The position numbers and the translations under genes are program-made. DNA of 64,000 nucleotides, taken from assembly GCF_004798585.1 (NCBI RefSeq), contig NZ_PPXQ01000005.1, positions 62,001 through 126,000 on the forward strand. The letters run 5' to 3'. The notes beneath the pieces are model-generated. The model saw only the letters and a program-made list of their open reading frames with translations. It did not search any database and was not told the origin of the DNA. Below are positions 39,699 through 48,250 of the stretch, piece after piece (positions within the stretch are counted from its first letter, which is position 1; each line of letters starts with the position of its first letter). Source of the DNA: Massilia sp. Mn16-1_5. GTDB lineage: Bacteria; Pseudomonadota; Gammaproteobacteria; Burkholderiales; Burkholderiaceae_D.

Positions 39699-40562
39699 CT
39701 ATCCCGCACCGCGGGCAAGGCCGGCGCAGGCATCGAGCCGCGCCCGCAAACCGGCACTCTTCACCCCTTCGAGCTTGCGGCAAAAGTGGGCGCCGGAGGC
39801 GCGAATGCGCGCGAGGTCGTCCTCGACCAGCACCTGCGGATTGCGCGAATTGCCGGCCGGCCATTGCACATAACGGTAATTGTGCGCCGTGACGCGCGCG
39901 GCAAAGGGCGAGGCCATCACCAGGGTCTGGAAAAACAGCTCGTCGGGACAGAGTACGGTGCGAAAGAAACGCGCCAGCCCGGGCTGCGCGTCCACCCGCT
40001 CCAGCAGGTGGACGAGACAGGGCCGCGACAAGGCCCACCAAGTCGAGCCGCCGTAGGGCTGCAGGCCCGCGGGGAAGCGGCGTGTGCGGCCGGCGGCGCG
40101 CAGGCAGCGATTGGCCAGCGCGCAGGCGGCGCGCAGCGCAAACGCACTGCCCTCGCGATAAAAATACTGGTAGCGGTAGTCCGCCGGCCAGCCCTGCGGG
40201 CCGATCGCCACGGTGTCGATCAGCTCGCGCTCGCGAAGCGCCGCCAGCGTATGCTTCAGCACGGCGTTCGGCAGCACCGGATAGTCCTGGGCGGACAGGA
40301 ACAGCAGCTTGTCGAAAGCCGGCTCGGCGGCAAGCACCTGGCGCAGCGACGCCAGCGTGGCGCTCACCTGGGTGAAGCCGCCCCAGCGCACGTCGCGGCG
40401 CGGCTGGATCTGGCGCGCGCGCGGGTCGACCTGCGCGGGATCGAGCCGCCATTTGCGGTCGAGGTGGACGTAGAGGACGAAGTCCGGATCGGACAGGCGC
40501 GCCAGCAGCGCGTTGAGCTGGACGAGGTCCTTGTGCGCATGGATCAGGAAGACCTGCTTCAT
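39699..40562 (-). CDS. Core-2/I-branching beta-1,6-N-acetylglucosaminyltransferase-like protein (GT14)
   Basis: The 287-residue GT-A type transferase has MKQVFLIHAHKDLVQLNALL, LYVHLDRKW, LFLSAQDYPVLPN, and PYGGSTWWALSRPCLVHLLE with FFRTVLCPDELFFQTLV, which align in order with the GT14 family. These enzymes add beta-1,6-linked GlcNAc branches or xylose in other organisms. No metal-binding DXD is needed by the family. GGAGG lies six bases before the start at 40562. A strong terminator lies only 30 bases upstream, so its expression depends on read-through or a cryptic promoter. Confidence 0.85.
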   Translation of the reverse strand: MKQVFLIHAHKDLVQLNALLARLSDPDFVLYVHLDRKWRLDPAQVDPRARQIQPRRDVRWGGFTQVSATLASLRQVLAAEPAFDKLLFLSAQDYPVLPNAVLKHTLAALRERELIDTVAIGPQGWPADYRYQYFYREGSAFALRAACALANRCLRAAGRTRRFPAGLQPYGGSTWWALSRPCLVHLLERVDAQPGLARFFRTVLCPDELFFQTLVMASPFAARVTAHNYRYVQWPAGNSRNPQVLVEDDLARIRASGAHFCRKLEGVKSAGLRARLDACAGLARGAG

Positions 40563-40592
40563 CGCCGCCTCCAGCGGCCGGTGCAGCGCCGC

Positions 40593-40632
40593 AAAAAAAA
40601 CGTCCCCGGGGCACCCAGGCCGCGGGGACGTT
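40593..40632 (-). terminator. Intrinsic terminator inside the eps locus, after the DUF4962 heparinase gene
   Basis: AACGTCCCC (40599-40607) pairs perfectly with GGGGACGTT (40624-40632). On the minus strand eight T (40593-40600) follow. The hairpin stands 57 bases after the heparinase stop and 31 bases before the next ATG. Confidence 0.9.
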
Positions 40633-40688
40633 CGCGGTGCACCGGCAAGGCGCACCGACTATAGCGCGTGGTCTGCTGCGACCCGCGT

Positions 40689-42926
40689 TCAGTTCAGTGT
40701 GACACTTTGCCCTGCAACAGTGACGGTGCGCACCGTGCCGGAGGTCGCCACCTGGACTTCCGGACGCTTGCAGCCGACGTCGAGCAGCACCAGGAACTCG
40801 GCGACCGACTTGCCGTCGTTCGCCAGGTAGAAGGCGCCATGGTCCTCGACCACATTGGGCTTGGCGCCCGGCCCGATCCATTGCGAGAAGGGAGCGTTGG
40901 CGTTCAGCGAGCGCACGCAGACCGACTGGCCGTTGACCGCGATCTTCACCGCATTCGGGTTTTCGATCGTCATCGCCACCGGCGCATGCAGGTTGAACTC
41001 GTAGGTGTGCGGCACCGTGGCCGACAGGCGGTCGCGCACCAGGATCGCATTGCTCGCGTTGCGCAGATGCCAGACCTGGCGCTTGGCCATGGTCAGCTGG
41101 CCGCCATACGCGGCGGTCGCGTCGCCCTCGGCGAAGTCATAGCTCGGCTGTGCGGCGAAACCGATGATCTTGCCGTTGCGCTGCAGCTGTTCGCGGTAGC
41201 CGGTCACCAGCTGGCCCTTGCCGCCATCAAAAGTGATGGCGTTCTGCGAGCGGGTCTGGTGGTACCAGTCGGTCCAGTAGGGCGAACCGTACCAGTCGTA
41301 CCAGCCGGCCTTGACCAGCAGCGGCTGTCCCGCCACCGACAGCAGTAGGCCGTTCTGGTCGCCGTGGCTGTGGTTGAAGGAACCATACGGGCTGGACTTG
41401 AAGTACAGCGAGCTGCGCGAGGACAGGCCGATGTCGCTGTGCATCGACACCCAGCCGATGCTCGGGTAGTAGGCGCTCGAGGACGGCGGCGACAGGGTCT
41501 TGGTGTCGGCCACCGGCATCGGGTACGGCGCCTGCAGCAGGGAGAGCGTGTCTTCGGTGCCGCCCAGCTTCGACACGTACCAGGCGGCACGCGGCGAGAC
41601 CATGCGCGAACCGAAGGCGTGGAAGACGCGGGTATCCGGCTTGGTTTCCGAACCGTCGCCGAAGGCATGGATCTTCGAGCCCGGCGGCGTGAACTGGGTC
41701 GCGAAGTCGAGGAAGCCCAGCGCCCACGGCTTGGCATAGAAATTCACGCCGGTCGCCTGGGTGAGCGGGTCCCACAGCTGCACCAGGTAGCCGGCCGCGT
41801 ATTCGGCGTAGGCGGTGCCGTTGGCGAAGCCGCCTTCCGGACCGGCCCAGGGCGACGGTGCGTTGGCATAGGCTCGGAACGAGAAATCGAACCACTTCTG
41901 CGCTTCCGGGATGTCGCCCAGCGACAGCGAGGAGATCAGCACCAGGAACACCAGGCTGGTGTTGCCGTGCGAGTCGAACGGATACTGGTCGAGGCGGCCG
42001 TTGTCGCCGGCCAGGTTGCGGTAGATTTCCTCGGTCCGCACGCGCACCGTTTCCAGCCACTTGGCCTTGCGCGTGGCATCGAGGTCCCCGGCCAGGGAAT
42101 CGATCGCCTTGATCAGCGAGACCGAGATCTGGCGCGTGGCCTGGTCCTGGTTGACGTAGCTGGTCGGCCCTTTCGGATCGAGGGCGGCCAGCTGGTCGCC
42201 CTTGCGCAGCGCTTCGGTCAGGAACAGCGGATCGCGCTTCATGCGCCACATCACGGCGGCCGCTTCCAGCTGGCGGCTGGCTTCGTTGATGCGCTGGCGG
42301 ATGTCGGTCTGCTGCGAGGCCATGGCGGCAGTCAGCGGCGTGGCGATCGTGATCGGCCAGCGCGCGTCGTTCAGCACCGGCAGCGCGTTGATCTGCAGCT
42401 TGATCTCGTTCGTCATGCGGCTGACGTAAGGATCGAGCTCGGCCTTCTTGGAGGCGCTCCAGGTCGAGTACAGGGTGAACGAAGGCGGCAGCGCGCGCGG
42501 ACGGGCCTTGGCCGCGATGCGCGAACGCAGGGTGGCGTTGTCCGGCACTTCGAACACGGTCGAGCGCGTGGTCAGCGAGAAGCTGCGCGCCGTCGTCCAG
42601 TCGTTGCTGCCGCTCGGACGCACGCGCCAGGTGTAGTTACCAAGCGGCAGCGCCTTGGTCGGCAGGTACCAGTTGCGCTCGACCACGGCCACGGTAGGCG
42701 TGCCGCCGGCGGGAGTGATTTCGATGTCGTAGGAAGCCGGGCCGGTCGGGTGACGCGCCCAGGTAAAGCCGGGCGGATTCTGGGCCTGGATCGCGCCGCC
42801 GGCCGGTCCTGGCTGGACGATCAGCGGATCGGTCGCCTGTGCCCAGTCCGCGTGCGCATTCAAGGACAGCACGCACAGCGATGCCAGGGCAAGGGCCTGG
42901 ACCAGGCCCCGAAGTTGGGATTTCAT
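40689..42926 (-). CDS. Exported DUF4962/heparinase II/III family protein
   Basis: The 745-residue protein has a signal peptide (MKSQLRGLVQALALASLCVL…AHA), unlike the other heparinase-like protein of this locus. Residues ~45-115 form a fibronectin-like DUF4962 module (PPGFTWARHPTGPASYDIEI, YTWRVRPSG). An alpha/alpha toroid follows (RLDQYPFDSHGNTSLVFLVL), and a beta-rich C-terminal domain has SPYGSFNHSHGDQNGLLLSV and KAGWYDWYGSPYWTDWYHQT. It probably is a periplasmic or secreted polysaccharide lyase acting on the locus polymer. It has its own sigma-54-type promoter upstream and its own terminator. Confidence 0.87.
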   Translation of the reverse strand: MKSQLRGLVQALALASLCVLSLNAHADWAQATDPLIVQPGPAGGAIQAQNPPGFTWARHPTGPASYDIEITPAGGTPTVAVVERNWYLPTKALPLGNYTWRVRPSGSNDWTTARSFSLTTRSTVFEVPDNATLRSRIAAKARPRALPPSFTLYSTWSASKKAELDPYVSRMTNEIKLQINALPVLNDARWPITIATPLTAAMASQQTDIRQRINEASRQLEAAAVMWRMKRDPLFLTEALRKGDQLAALDPKGPTSYVNQDQATRQISVSLIKAIDSLAGDLDATRKAKWLETVRVRTEEIYRNLAGDNGRLDQYPFDSHGNTSLVFLVLISSLSLGDIPEAQKWFDFSFRAYANAPSPWAGPEGGFANGTAYAEYAAGYLVQLWDPLTQATGVNFYAKPWALGFLDFATQFTPPGSKIHAFGDGSETKPDTRVFHAFGSRMVSPRAAWYVSKLGGTEDTLSLLQAPYPMPVADTKTLSPPSSSAYYPSIGWVSMHSDIGLSSRSSLYFKSSPYGSFNHSHGDQNGLLLSVAGQPLLVKAGWYDWYGSPYWTDWYHQTRSQNAITFDGGKGQLVTGYREQLQRNGKIIGFAAQPSYDFAEGDATAAYGGQLTMAKRQVWHLRNASNAILVRDRLSATVPHTYEFNLHAPVAMTIENPNAVKIAVNGQSVCVRSLNANAPFSQWIGPGAKPNVVEDHGAFYLANDGKSVAEFLVLLDVGCKRPEVQVATSGTVRTVTVAGQSVTLN

Positions 42927-43132
42927 GAATGATGCTCCGAGAACATGGATGACTATCTGGCGCAGCGGCCATCCTGGAGCGGCGGCCACCGCATTCTGCT
43001 GGGAGCGGCATGTGCTGCAGCGCACACCGTTCGAAACAGAAATGATGTTACCGCAGCAAGAAATTGAACAGCGGCAACTTTTTTCCTAAACTCATCCTTT
43101 TTTTGAATTGCCCAGCAGAAATCCAACGCTGG

Positions 43133-43149
43133 AGCAACACACTTGCCAG
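43133..43149 (-). promoter_or_regulatory. Sigma-54 (-24/-12) promoter candidate before the DUF4962 heparinase gene
   Basis: The minus strand reads CTGGCAAGTGTGTTGCT, one mismatch from YTGGCACG-N4-TTGCW, with GG and GC exactly 10 apart. It lies in a 212-bp AT-rich gap (42927-43200 overall 274 bp), implying a leader of about 195 bases. Confidence 0.68.
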
Positions 43150-43200
43150 ACCTGAATTCCAGGCAAATAACAGCTGTGTTTTGTTCGCAAAGTCAAAGCG

Positions 43201-43989
43201 CTAATACGTGTTCTCGGCCGCCACGTGCTGTTGCGCGCGCAGCATCCGCATACGCCTCGCGTAACGCAGGCAATACACGAGAAAGGCCAGCGGCGCGCTG
43301 CGCGCGTGCCGGCGCCGCACGCGGAATTCTTCGTCGCGCGCGCGCAGCTTGTTGGCCGACGAGATGCTGCCCGCATGTTCGCGGAATACCGCCAGCGTCG
43401 CGTCGAGCTGGGCAGGCGGCGCGTGGCGCGCCAGGCGCAGCCAGAGGTCGATGTCCATCGCATAGCGCAGGCGCGGATCGAAGCCGCCGACCTGGTCGAA
43501 ACAGGCGCGCCGCACGAAGACCGCCGGATGGGGGATGGTCGTTTGTCCCGCCGCGTAGGCCCGGTAACTGAAGGGCCGCATCGGGTATGGCGGCGCCAGC
43601 ACGCCGTCGCGCAAGACCTGGATGTTGCCAACCACCCAGGCCGCGCCCGTGTCGTCGAAATGGCGCGCGACCCGGGCCAGCACGTCCGGGCCGGCGTAAT
43701 AATCGTCCGCATGCAGGTGGGCGACGATCTCGCCGCGCGCTGCCTCGATGCCCTGGTTCATGGCGCGGCTGATGCCGCCGCCGATGTCGTGCAGGATGCG
43801 CTTGTTGCCGGGCGCAGTATGCGCATACGCGGCAAGCATGTCGAGGGTCCCGTCGCGCGAGCCGCCGTCGACGAAAATGTGCTCGAAATCGCGAAAGGAT
43901 TGGCTGTCCAGCGAAGCCAGCGTGTCGCTCAGGGTGGCGGCGCTGTTCCAGGTGCAGGTGACGATCGAGAAGCGCGGTTCATTCGGCAT
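43201..43989 (-). CDS. Glycosyltransferase family 2 protein
   Basis: The 262-residue GT-A enzyme has FSIVTCTWNSAATLSDTLAS, FVDGGSRDGTLDMLAAY, the GGGISRAMNQGIEAARGEI stretch, HLHADDYYAG with the metal-binding DDxY, and AVFVRRACFDQVGGFDPRLR with MDIDLWLRLA. WcaA/WcaE-like proteins have this layout. The start at 43989 overlaps the preceding GT4 gene by 11 bases. It is the last gene of the tightly packed upstream block of the locus. Confidence 0.9.
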   Translation of the reverse strand: MPNEPRFSIVTCTWNSAATLSDTLASLDSQSFRDFEHIFVDGGSRDGTLDMLAAYAHTAPGNKRILHDIGGGISRAMNQGIEAARGEIVAHLHADDYYAGPDVLARVARHFDDTGAAWVVGNIQVLRDGVLAPPYPMRPFSYRAYAAGQTTIPHPAVFVRRACFDQVGGFDPRLRYAMDIDLWLRLARHAPPAQLDATLAVFREHAGSISSANKLRARDEEFRVRRRHARSAPLAFLVYCLRYARRMRMLRAQQHVAAENTY

Positions 43990-45190
43990 ACAGGTCCACC
44001 AGGCGCGGAAGGATGACGGCGGCATCGGCGCCGAAACGTGGGGGCAATGGGCACCGCGGCGCGGGCGGCTGCCCCAGCAGGACCGCCATGCGCGCGACCA
44101 GCTGCGCCATCGTGTCGAACAATTGCAGCTGGCCGGGATAATGCTGGTAACTGGCCAGTTCCGGCGTGCCGCCGCGCGCCAGGGCCAGGCAGGGCTTGCC
44201 CAGCGCCAGCGCTTCGAGCACCGTCGTGCTGCAGGCCTCTTCGCACACCGAGGGCACGACGCACAGGTGGCCGCGCGCGGCCAGGGCCAGCGCCGCCGGG
44301 TAATCCTGCCAGCCGAGGAAACGCACCTGCCCTCCCCCGTAGCGCGCCTCCAGCAGGTGGCGTTCGGGCCCGTCGCCGGCAATCGTCAACAAGGCCTGCG
44401 GCGGCAGGCGGCCCTGGGCCGCGGTCAGGAATTCCTGGAACCCCTTGCCGGCATCGATGCGGCCGATCAGGACAGCCTCCCCCGCCCGCGGCGTGGGCGC
44501 GTGCAGCGCCGCCTTGCGCAGCGCCGCATAGTCGACCACGTTCGGGATCACGCGGCAGCGCGCCAGGTCGGCATCCGGTACGGTGAGGAGAAAACGGCGC
44601 CTCAGGAAGTCCGATACGAAGATGGTCTTGTGGGTGGCAAAGGCCTGGGCGCTGGCCCGGCGATAGCGGTTCACTGTCAAGGCCGTGACCGACTGGCGCA
44701 GCGCGCCCGCGTCCTTCCGGATGCAGCTGGCGCAGTCGCGCGCGGCACGCGTCGTGCAGACGGCGCCGTCGCGAAAGCGCAGGTGGACCAGGCATTCGCT
44801 GCCCTGGTCGTGCCGGGTTTGCACGAAATTGATCGACGGATCGACATAGACGCCGACCAGCGGCAAGTGCCCGTGGTAATGCACGGCGTCGAAGCCGCCG
44901 GCATGGCGCCCGATGGCGGCCGCGATCTTGCGCGCAAACCAGGGACGCTTCAGGGGATTGAACACGCCCAGTTGCTTTTCCTTCCAGCCCGGATGGGCAT
45001 AGTCGAAGCCGGGCTCGAAAGCGCCGTGGAAGCCGAGCCGTGCGGGCGCCTCCGGTGGGCAATCGCTGCGCCCAAGGATGCGCACCGTGTGCCCGCTTGC
45101 CAGCAGCGCATTGCCGAGCGTGACCACGTGCTTGCCGAGGCCGCCGACTTGCGAACCGGGCAAGTCTTCGGAAACAAGCAGGATGCGCAT
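43979..45190 (-). CDS. Glycosyltransferase family 4 protein
   Basis: The 403-residue GT-B enzyme begins MRILLVSEDLPGSQVGGLGK, a glycogen-synthase-like opening with the GGLG loop. The middle contains CTTRAARDCASCIRKDAGAL, an unusual cysteine group seen in some EPS GT4 enzymes. The donor domain has AVLIGRIDAGKGFQEFLTAA, LTIAGDGPERH and VVPSVCEEACSTTVLEALAL with the E-x7-E. The start abuts the flippase stop (TAA-ATG separated by no base). Confidence 0.9.
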   Translation of the reverse strand: MRILLVSEDLPGSQVGGLGKHVVTLGNALLASGHTVRILGRSDCPPEAPARLGFHGAFEPGFDYAHPGWKEKQLGVFNPLKRPWFARKIAAAIGRHAGGFDAVHYHGHLPLVGVYVDPSINFVQTRHDQGSECLVHLRFRDGAVCTTRAARDCASCIRKDAGALRQSVTALTVNRYRRASAQAFATHKTIFVSDFLRRRFLLTVPDADLARCRVIPNVVDYAALRKAALHAPTPRAGEAVLIGRIDAGKGFQEFLTAAQGRLPPQALLTIAGDGPERHLLEARYGGGQVRFLGWQDYPAALALAARGHLCVVPSVCEEACSTTVLEALALGKPCLALARGGTPELASYQHYPGQLQLFDTMAQLVARMAVLLGQPPAPRCPLPPRFGADAAVILPRLVDLYAE

Positions 45191-46696
45191 TTAATTTCCC
45201 GCCAGCGCCTTGACGCGCGCCCAGGCCCATTGCCGGTCCGGCGGCTCGGCCACGACCAGCATGCCGAGCAAGGCCAGCACGGCGGCCGTCATGCCGGCGA
45301 TCACGACAAAGTCGGCCACACTGCGATCGAACCAGCGTTCGGCCAGCGCTGCGGCCAGCGCCACGCAGGCCGCAGCGCCCATCCCCGGCAGATACGCTTG
45401 CCGCCACAGGCGCGCCAGCGTGGTCGGCACCGTGCGGCCATGCACGGCGACCAGGAAGGCCAGCGTGAACACGATCGCCGCGATCAGGTGGCCCCAGGCC
45501 GCCCCGACAATGCCCCAGCCGGCCACCCCGGCATAGACGATGCCGAGTCCGGCGAACGCACGTGCCAGCGCGAACAGCCCGGACACGCGCGGGTGGCCCA
45601 TGCCATCGTTCACCAGCGACGGCAGGCTGGTCAGCGAATCGACGAATTGCGCCAGCGCCATCAGGGCCAGCACGGCCGCCCCGCTGCGCGCGAAATCGGC
45701 GCCCATCCAGAGTCGCAGCAAGGGATAGGCGAACACGGCCAGCAACACCAGCATCGCCGCGTTCAGGTAGACGACATAGCGCGTGGCCTTCAGGTAGGCG
45801 CGGTCGAGGCGAGCCAGTTCTCCGCCCGCGGCCAGGGCGCTGGCGGCCGGAAAGAACACACCGGACAAGCGGAAGGTGAGACCGAGCACCCGATTGGCGA
45901 GCGTGGCCGCCACCGTGAAATATGCCAGCCCGGTGACGCCGACCAGGGCGCCGATGACCAGCTTGTCCGCGTGGGCATACGAGAGCGCGGCAAAGCGCGA
46001 CAGGAAAGACCAGGCCGAGAAGCCGAGGATGCCCGCACGCAGCGCGGGTTCGGGCCAGCGCCAGCGCAGCCCCGGCAGCAGGTGGCGGACGCTGCGCCAG
46101 AGCACCAGGCAGTGTACGGCGCTGGCGACGACCCGCAGGGCAATCACTTCGAACAGGCCCTGCCCCAGCAGCAGGACGGCCACCGTCAGCAAGGGAACCA
46201 GGGTGCCGAACACCATTTCGATGCGTCCCGAGACGTCGAAACGCATCAGGCCCTGGGGTACGCTTTGCAGATAGCCCTGCAACTGCCCGAACAGGAAACC
46301 GAGCGCGGCCAGCCGCAGACAGGCGAGCGCTTCCAGCGTCAGCGCGTCCGGCACGGCAAAGACGCGGGTGACGAGCAGCTGTGCGCCGGCGAACAGACCA
46401 ATGGCCCCGACAAGCCCGATCAGGGCATACACGACGAGGCCGAAGCACAGGGTCGCGGCGACGCCCTCGTGCTCGCCGCGCGCATGCTGGCCCGCGATGG
46501 TCTTGACCGAACCGGCCGTGACGTTGATGTCGATGACGGCGAAGTAGCCGACGATGGCGGTAACCAGTGCATACAGGCCGTAGCCGGCCTCGCCCAGCCC
46601 GGCAACGACGAGGGGAACGGTGGCCAGGGCCACCAGCGCGGGCACAGCGGCCCCGAGCAGGTTCGACCAGGCGTTACGGAGCAGGCGCAGGTTCAT
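45191..46696 (-). CDS. Oligosaccharide flippase, Wzx-like (MOP superfamily)
   Basis: The 501-residue inner-membrane protein has about 12-14 hydrophobic helices. The start MNLRLLRNAWSNLLGAAVPA and the pattern LVVAGLGEAGYGLYALVTAI are typical of Wzx-type polysaccharide transporters. ATG 46696 overlaps the polymerase stop (ATGA). It would translocate the undecaprenyl-linked repeat unit to the periplasm, where the adjacent Wzy-like protein polymerises it. Confidence 0.9.
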   Translation of the reverse strand: MNLRLLRNAWSNLLGAAVPALVALATVPLVVAGLGEAGYGLYALVTAIVGYFAVIDINVTAGSVKTIAGQHARGEHEGVAATLCFGLVVYALIGLVGAIGLFAGAQLLVTRVFAVPDALTLEALACLRLAALGFLFGQLQGYLQSVPQGLMRFDVSGRIEMVFGTLVPLLTVAVLLLGQGLFEVIALRVVASAVHCLVLWRSVRHLLPGLRWRWPEPALRAGILGFSAWSFLSRFAALSYAHADKLVIGALVGVTGLAYFTVAATLANRVLGLTFRLSGVFFPAASALAAGGELARLDRAYLKATRYVVYLNAAMLVLLAVFAYPLLRLWMGADFARSGAAVLALMALAQFVDSLTSLPSLVNDGMGHPRVSGLFALARAFAGLGIVYAGVAGWGIVGAAWGHLIAAIVFTLAFLVAVHGRTVPTTLARLWRQAYLPGMGAAACVALAAALAERWFDRSVADFVVIAGMTAAVLALLGMLVVAEPPDRQWAWARVKALAGN

Positions 46697-48243
46697 GCGG
46701 GCGCCACGTCGGGACGCAGGCGCAGGTGGGCGCTGCGCTTGGGCAAGGCGGGAACGCTGTTTGCGGCCAGCGCCACGTAGGGCAAGGCCAGCGCGACGGC
46801 CAGCATTTGCGTCGTGCGCACCTGGGGAAACGGCGTACCGATCAGGATGTCCGGAATCATGAAGGCGGCGCCGGCGACGCCGGCCGTGCCCAGGCCCAGC
46901 AATTCCGGCGGCAGCGTGCGTAAGGCGCGGCGGGCGGCCAGCACGAAGGCCCAGACCGTCCCGGCCAGCAGGATTACGCCGGGCAAGCCGCTTTTCAGGG
47001 CCACGTGCAGGATGCCGCTGTGGAGGAACAGCCCGCCGTCCGGATTGGCTTGCCAGGAAATCTGCTGGTACCCCGTGTAGCGGCCCCAGGCGCCAATCCC
47101 CGTGAAGGGCCTGGCAAGAATGTCGGCCAACACCAGTTTCAGCTCGAGCACCCGCTCGCTCTCGGGCCCGAAGCGGCGCGACTGCATGTCGTACAGCAGG
47201 CTGGCCAGCCCACCGCCGCCGCGCGCCTGTCCGAGCCGGCGCAGCGCCGCATAGGCGAGCGCGCCCCCGGCCAGGGGCAGCGCGGCCAGGGCCAGCTGCA
47301 CCCGCCGGCGTGGCGGAAAGCGCAGCAGCACGACGGCACAGCCGAGCATGAACCCGATCCAGGCGCTGCGCCGGTAGGACAGCACGATGCAGGCAGCCGT
47401 CGTCAGCAGGGTCAGCCAGGCAATGGCGCGCCAGAGGGGATGCTGCGTGGCAGCCGGTGCGGAAGCTACCAGCCGCGGTCCCTCCAGACCGGGTCGCGCC
47501 AGACCGGGTCGCGCTAGACCGGGTCGCGCCAGACCGGGCCTCTCCTGGCCGGGCCCGAACAGCACGACGGCGGCGATCGCGCAGGCCATCATGCACAGCA
47601 GGCTGTCGTTGATGTCGAAAAAGGTGAGACGGATCCGGATCGCGTTCATGTTCGCATACACGTTGTTCGGATCCCCGCCAAAGGCCGCCCAGCGCCCCAG
47701 GCCGAACAGCGCGCGCGCCAGCCCGGCGAGCATGATGAAACCGGCAAGCTCGACGGCTTCTTCGCGGGTGCGGAAGGCCAGCAGCATCAGCCCGATGAGC
47801 GGCCCCATCCAGACGATGTTCGAGAAGCCCGAGGGCGCCAGCGCGTCCTTGAGCGGCACGCCGGCCAGCACGGCGGCGCCAAGATGGGCCGCCAGCAGGG
47901 CCGCCCAGCCCCAGAACCAGGGGACGACGCTGCAGGCGGGCGCCGGGCCATGCCGAAAAGCCGCCGCCACGCGTGCGCAGCACCAGGCGCCGAGCATCAT
48001 CCAGAGCACGAGCGGGAACAGCAGCAGACCGGAGCCGCGGCTGTAGAAGCCGGGCGTCACGAACACGGCCAGGCTGCCGTAGTTGGTGGAGGTGATCCAG
48101 AAAAAGGCGCACAGGTAGGGGTAGACGAGCAGGCGCGGCCATACCAGGCCGAGTCCGGCAGCCAGCACGGCGACGACCGCCAGCAGCACCACGACCACGA
48201 AAGGCAGCGAAGCGAACAGGCCCTGGAGAACGATGTCAGGCAT
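46693..48243 (-). CDS. O-antigen ligase/polymerase-like membrane protein (Wzy-like)
   Basis: The 516-residue protein has 10-12 membrane helices. A loop with RSAWIGFMLGCAVVLLRFPP and the large periplasmic-type segment KLVLADILARPFTGIGAWGR matches the Wzy_C/WaaL fold (PF04932-type). The position between epsI and the flippase fits polymerisation of the EPS repeat. A loop after the PNNVYANMNAIRIRLTFFD region contains a 5-residue tandem repeat (RPGLA), an addition not expected in the family. Confidence 0.87.
   Translation of the reverse strand: MPDIVLQGLFASLPFVVVVLLAVVAVLAAGLGLVWPRLLVYPYLCAFFWITSTNYGSLAVFVTPGFYSRGSGLLLFPLVLWMMLGAWCCARVAAAFRHGPAPACSVVPWFWGWAALLAAHLGAAVLAGVPLKDALAPSGFSNIVWMGPLIGLMLLAFRTREEAVELAGFIMLAGLARALFGLGRWAAFGGDPNNVYANMNAIRIRLTFFDINDSLLCMMACAIAAVVLFGPGQERPGLARPGLARPGLARPGLEGPRLVASAPAATQHPLWRAIAWLTLLTTAACIVLSYRRSAWIGFMLGCAVVLLRFPPRRRVQLALAALPLAGGALAYAALRRLGQARGGGGLASLLYDMQSRRFGPESERVLELKLVLADILARPFTGIGAWGRYTGYQQISWQANPDGGLFLHSGILHVALKSGLPGVILLAGTVWAFVLAARRALRTLPPELLGLGTAGVAGAAFMIPDILIGTPFPQVRTTQMLAVALALPYVALAANSVPALPKRSAHLRLRPDVAPA
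47486..47530. repeat. 15-bp tandem repeat inside the Wzy-like gene
   Basis: AGACCGGGTCGCGCC occurs three times head to tail (47486, 47501 with one change, 47516), with a decayed fourth copy to 47545. Being 15 bp long, each unit keeps the frame and encodes LARPG. Confidence 0.85.
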
Positions 48244-48250
48244 GGCGGTC

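Noticed and set aside
43748..46780. 1010-residue plus-strand open frame across three eps genes
   Set aside because: Runs antisense through two glycosyltransferase genes and the flippase gene; composition is Gln/Arg/His-rich as in GC-driven shadow frames.
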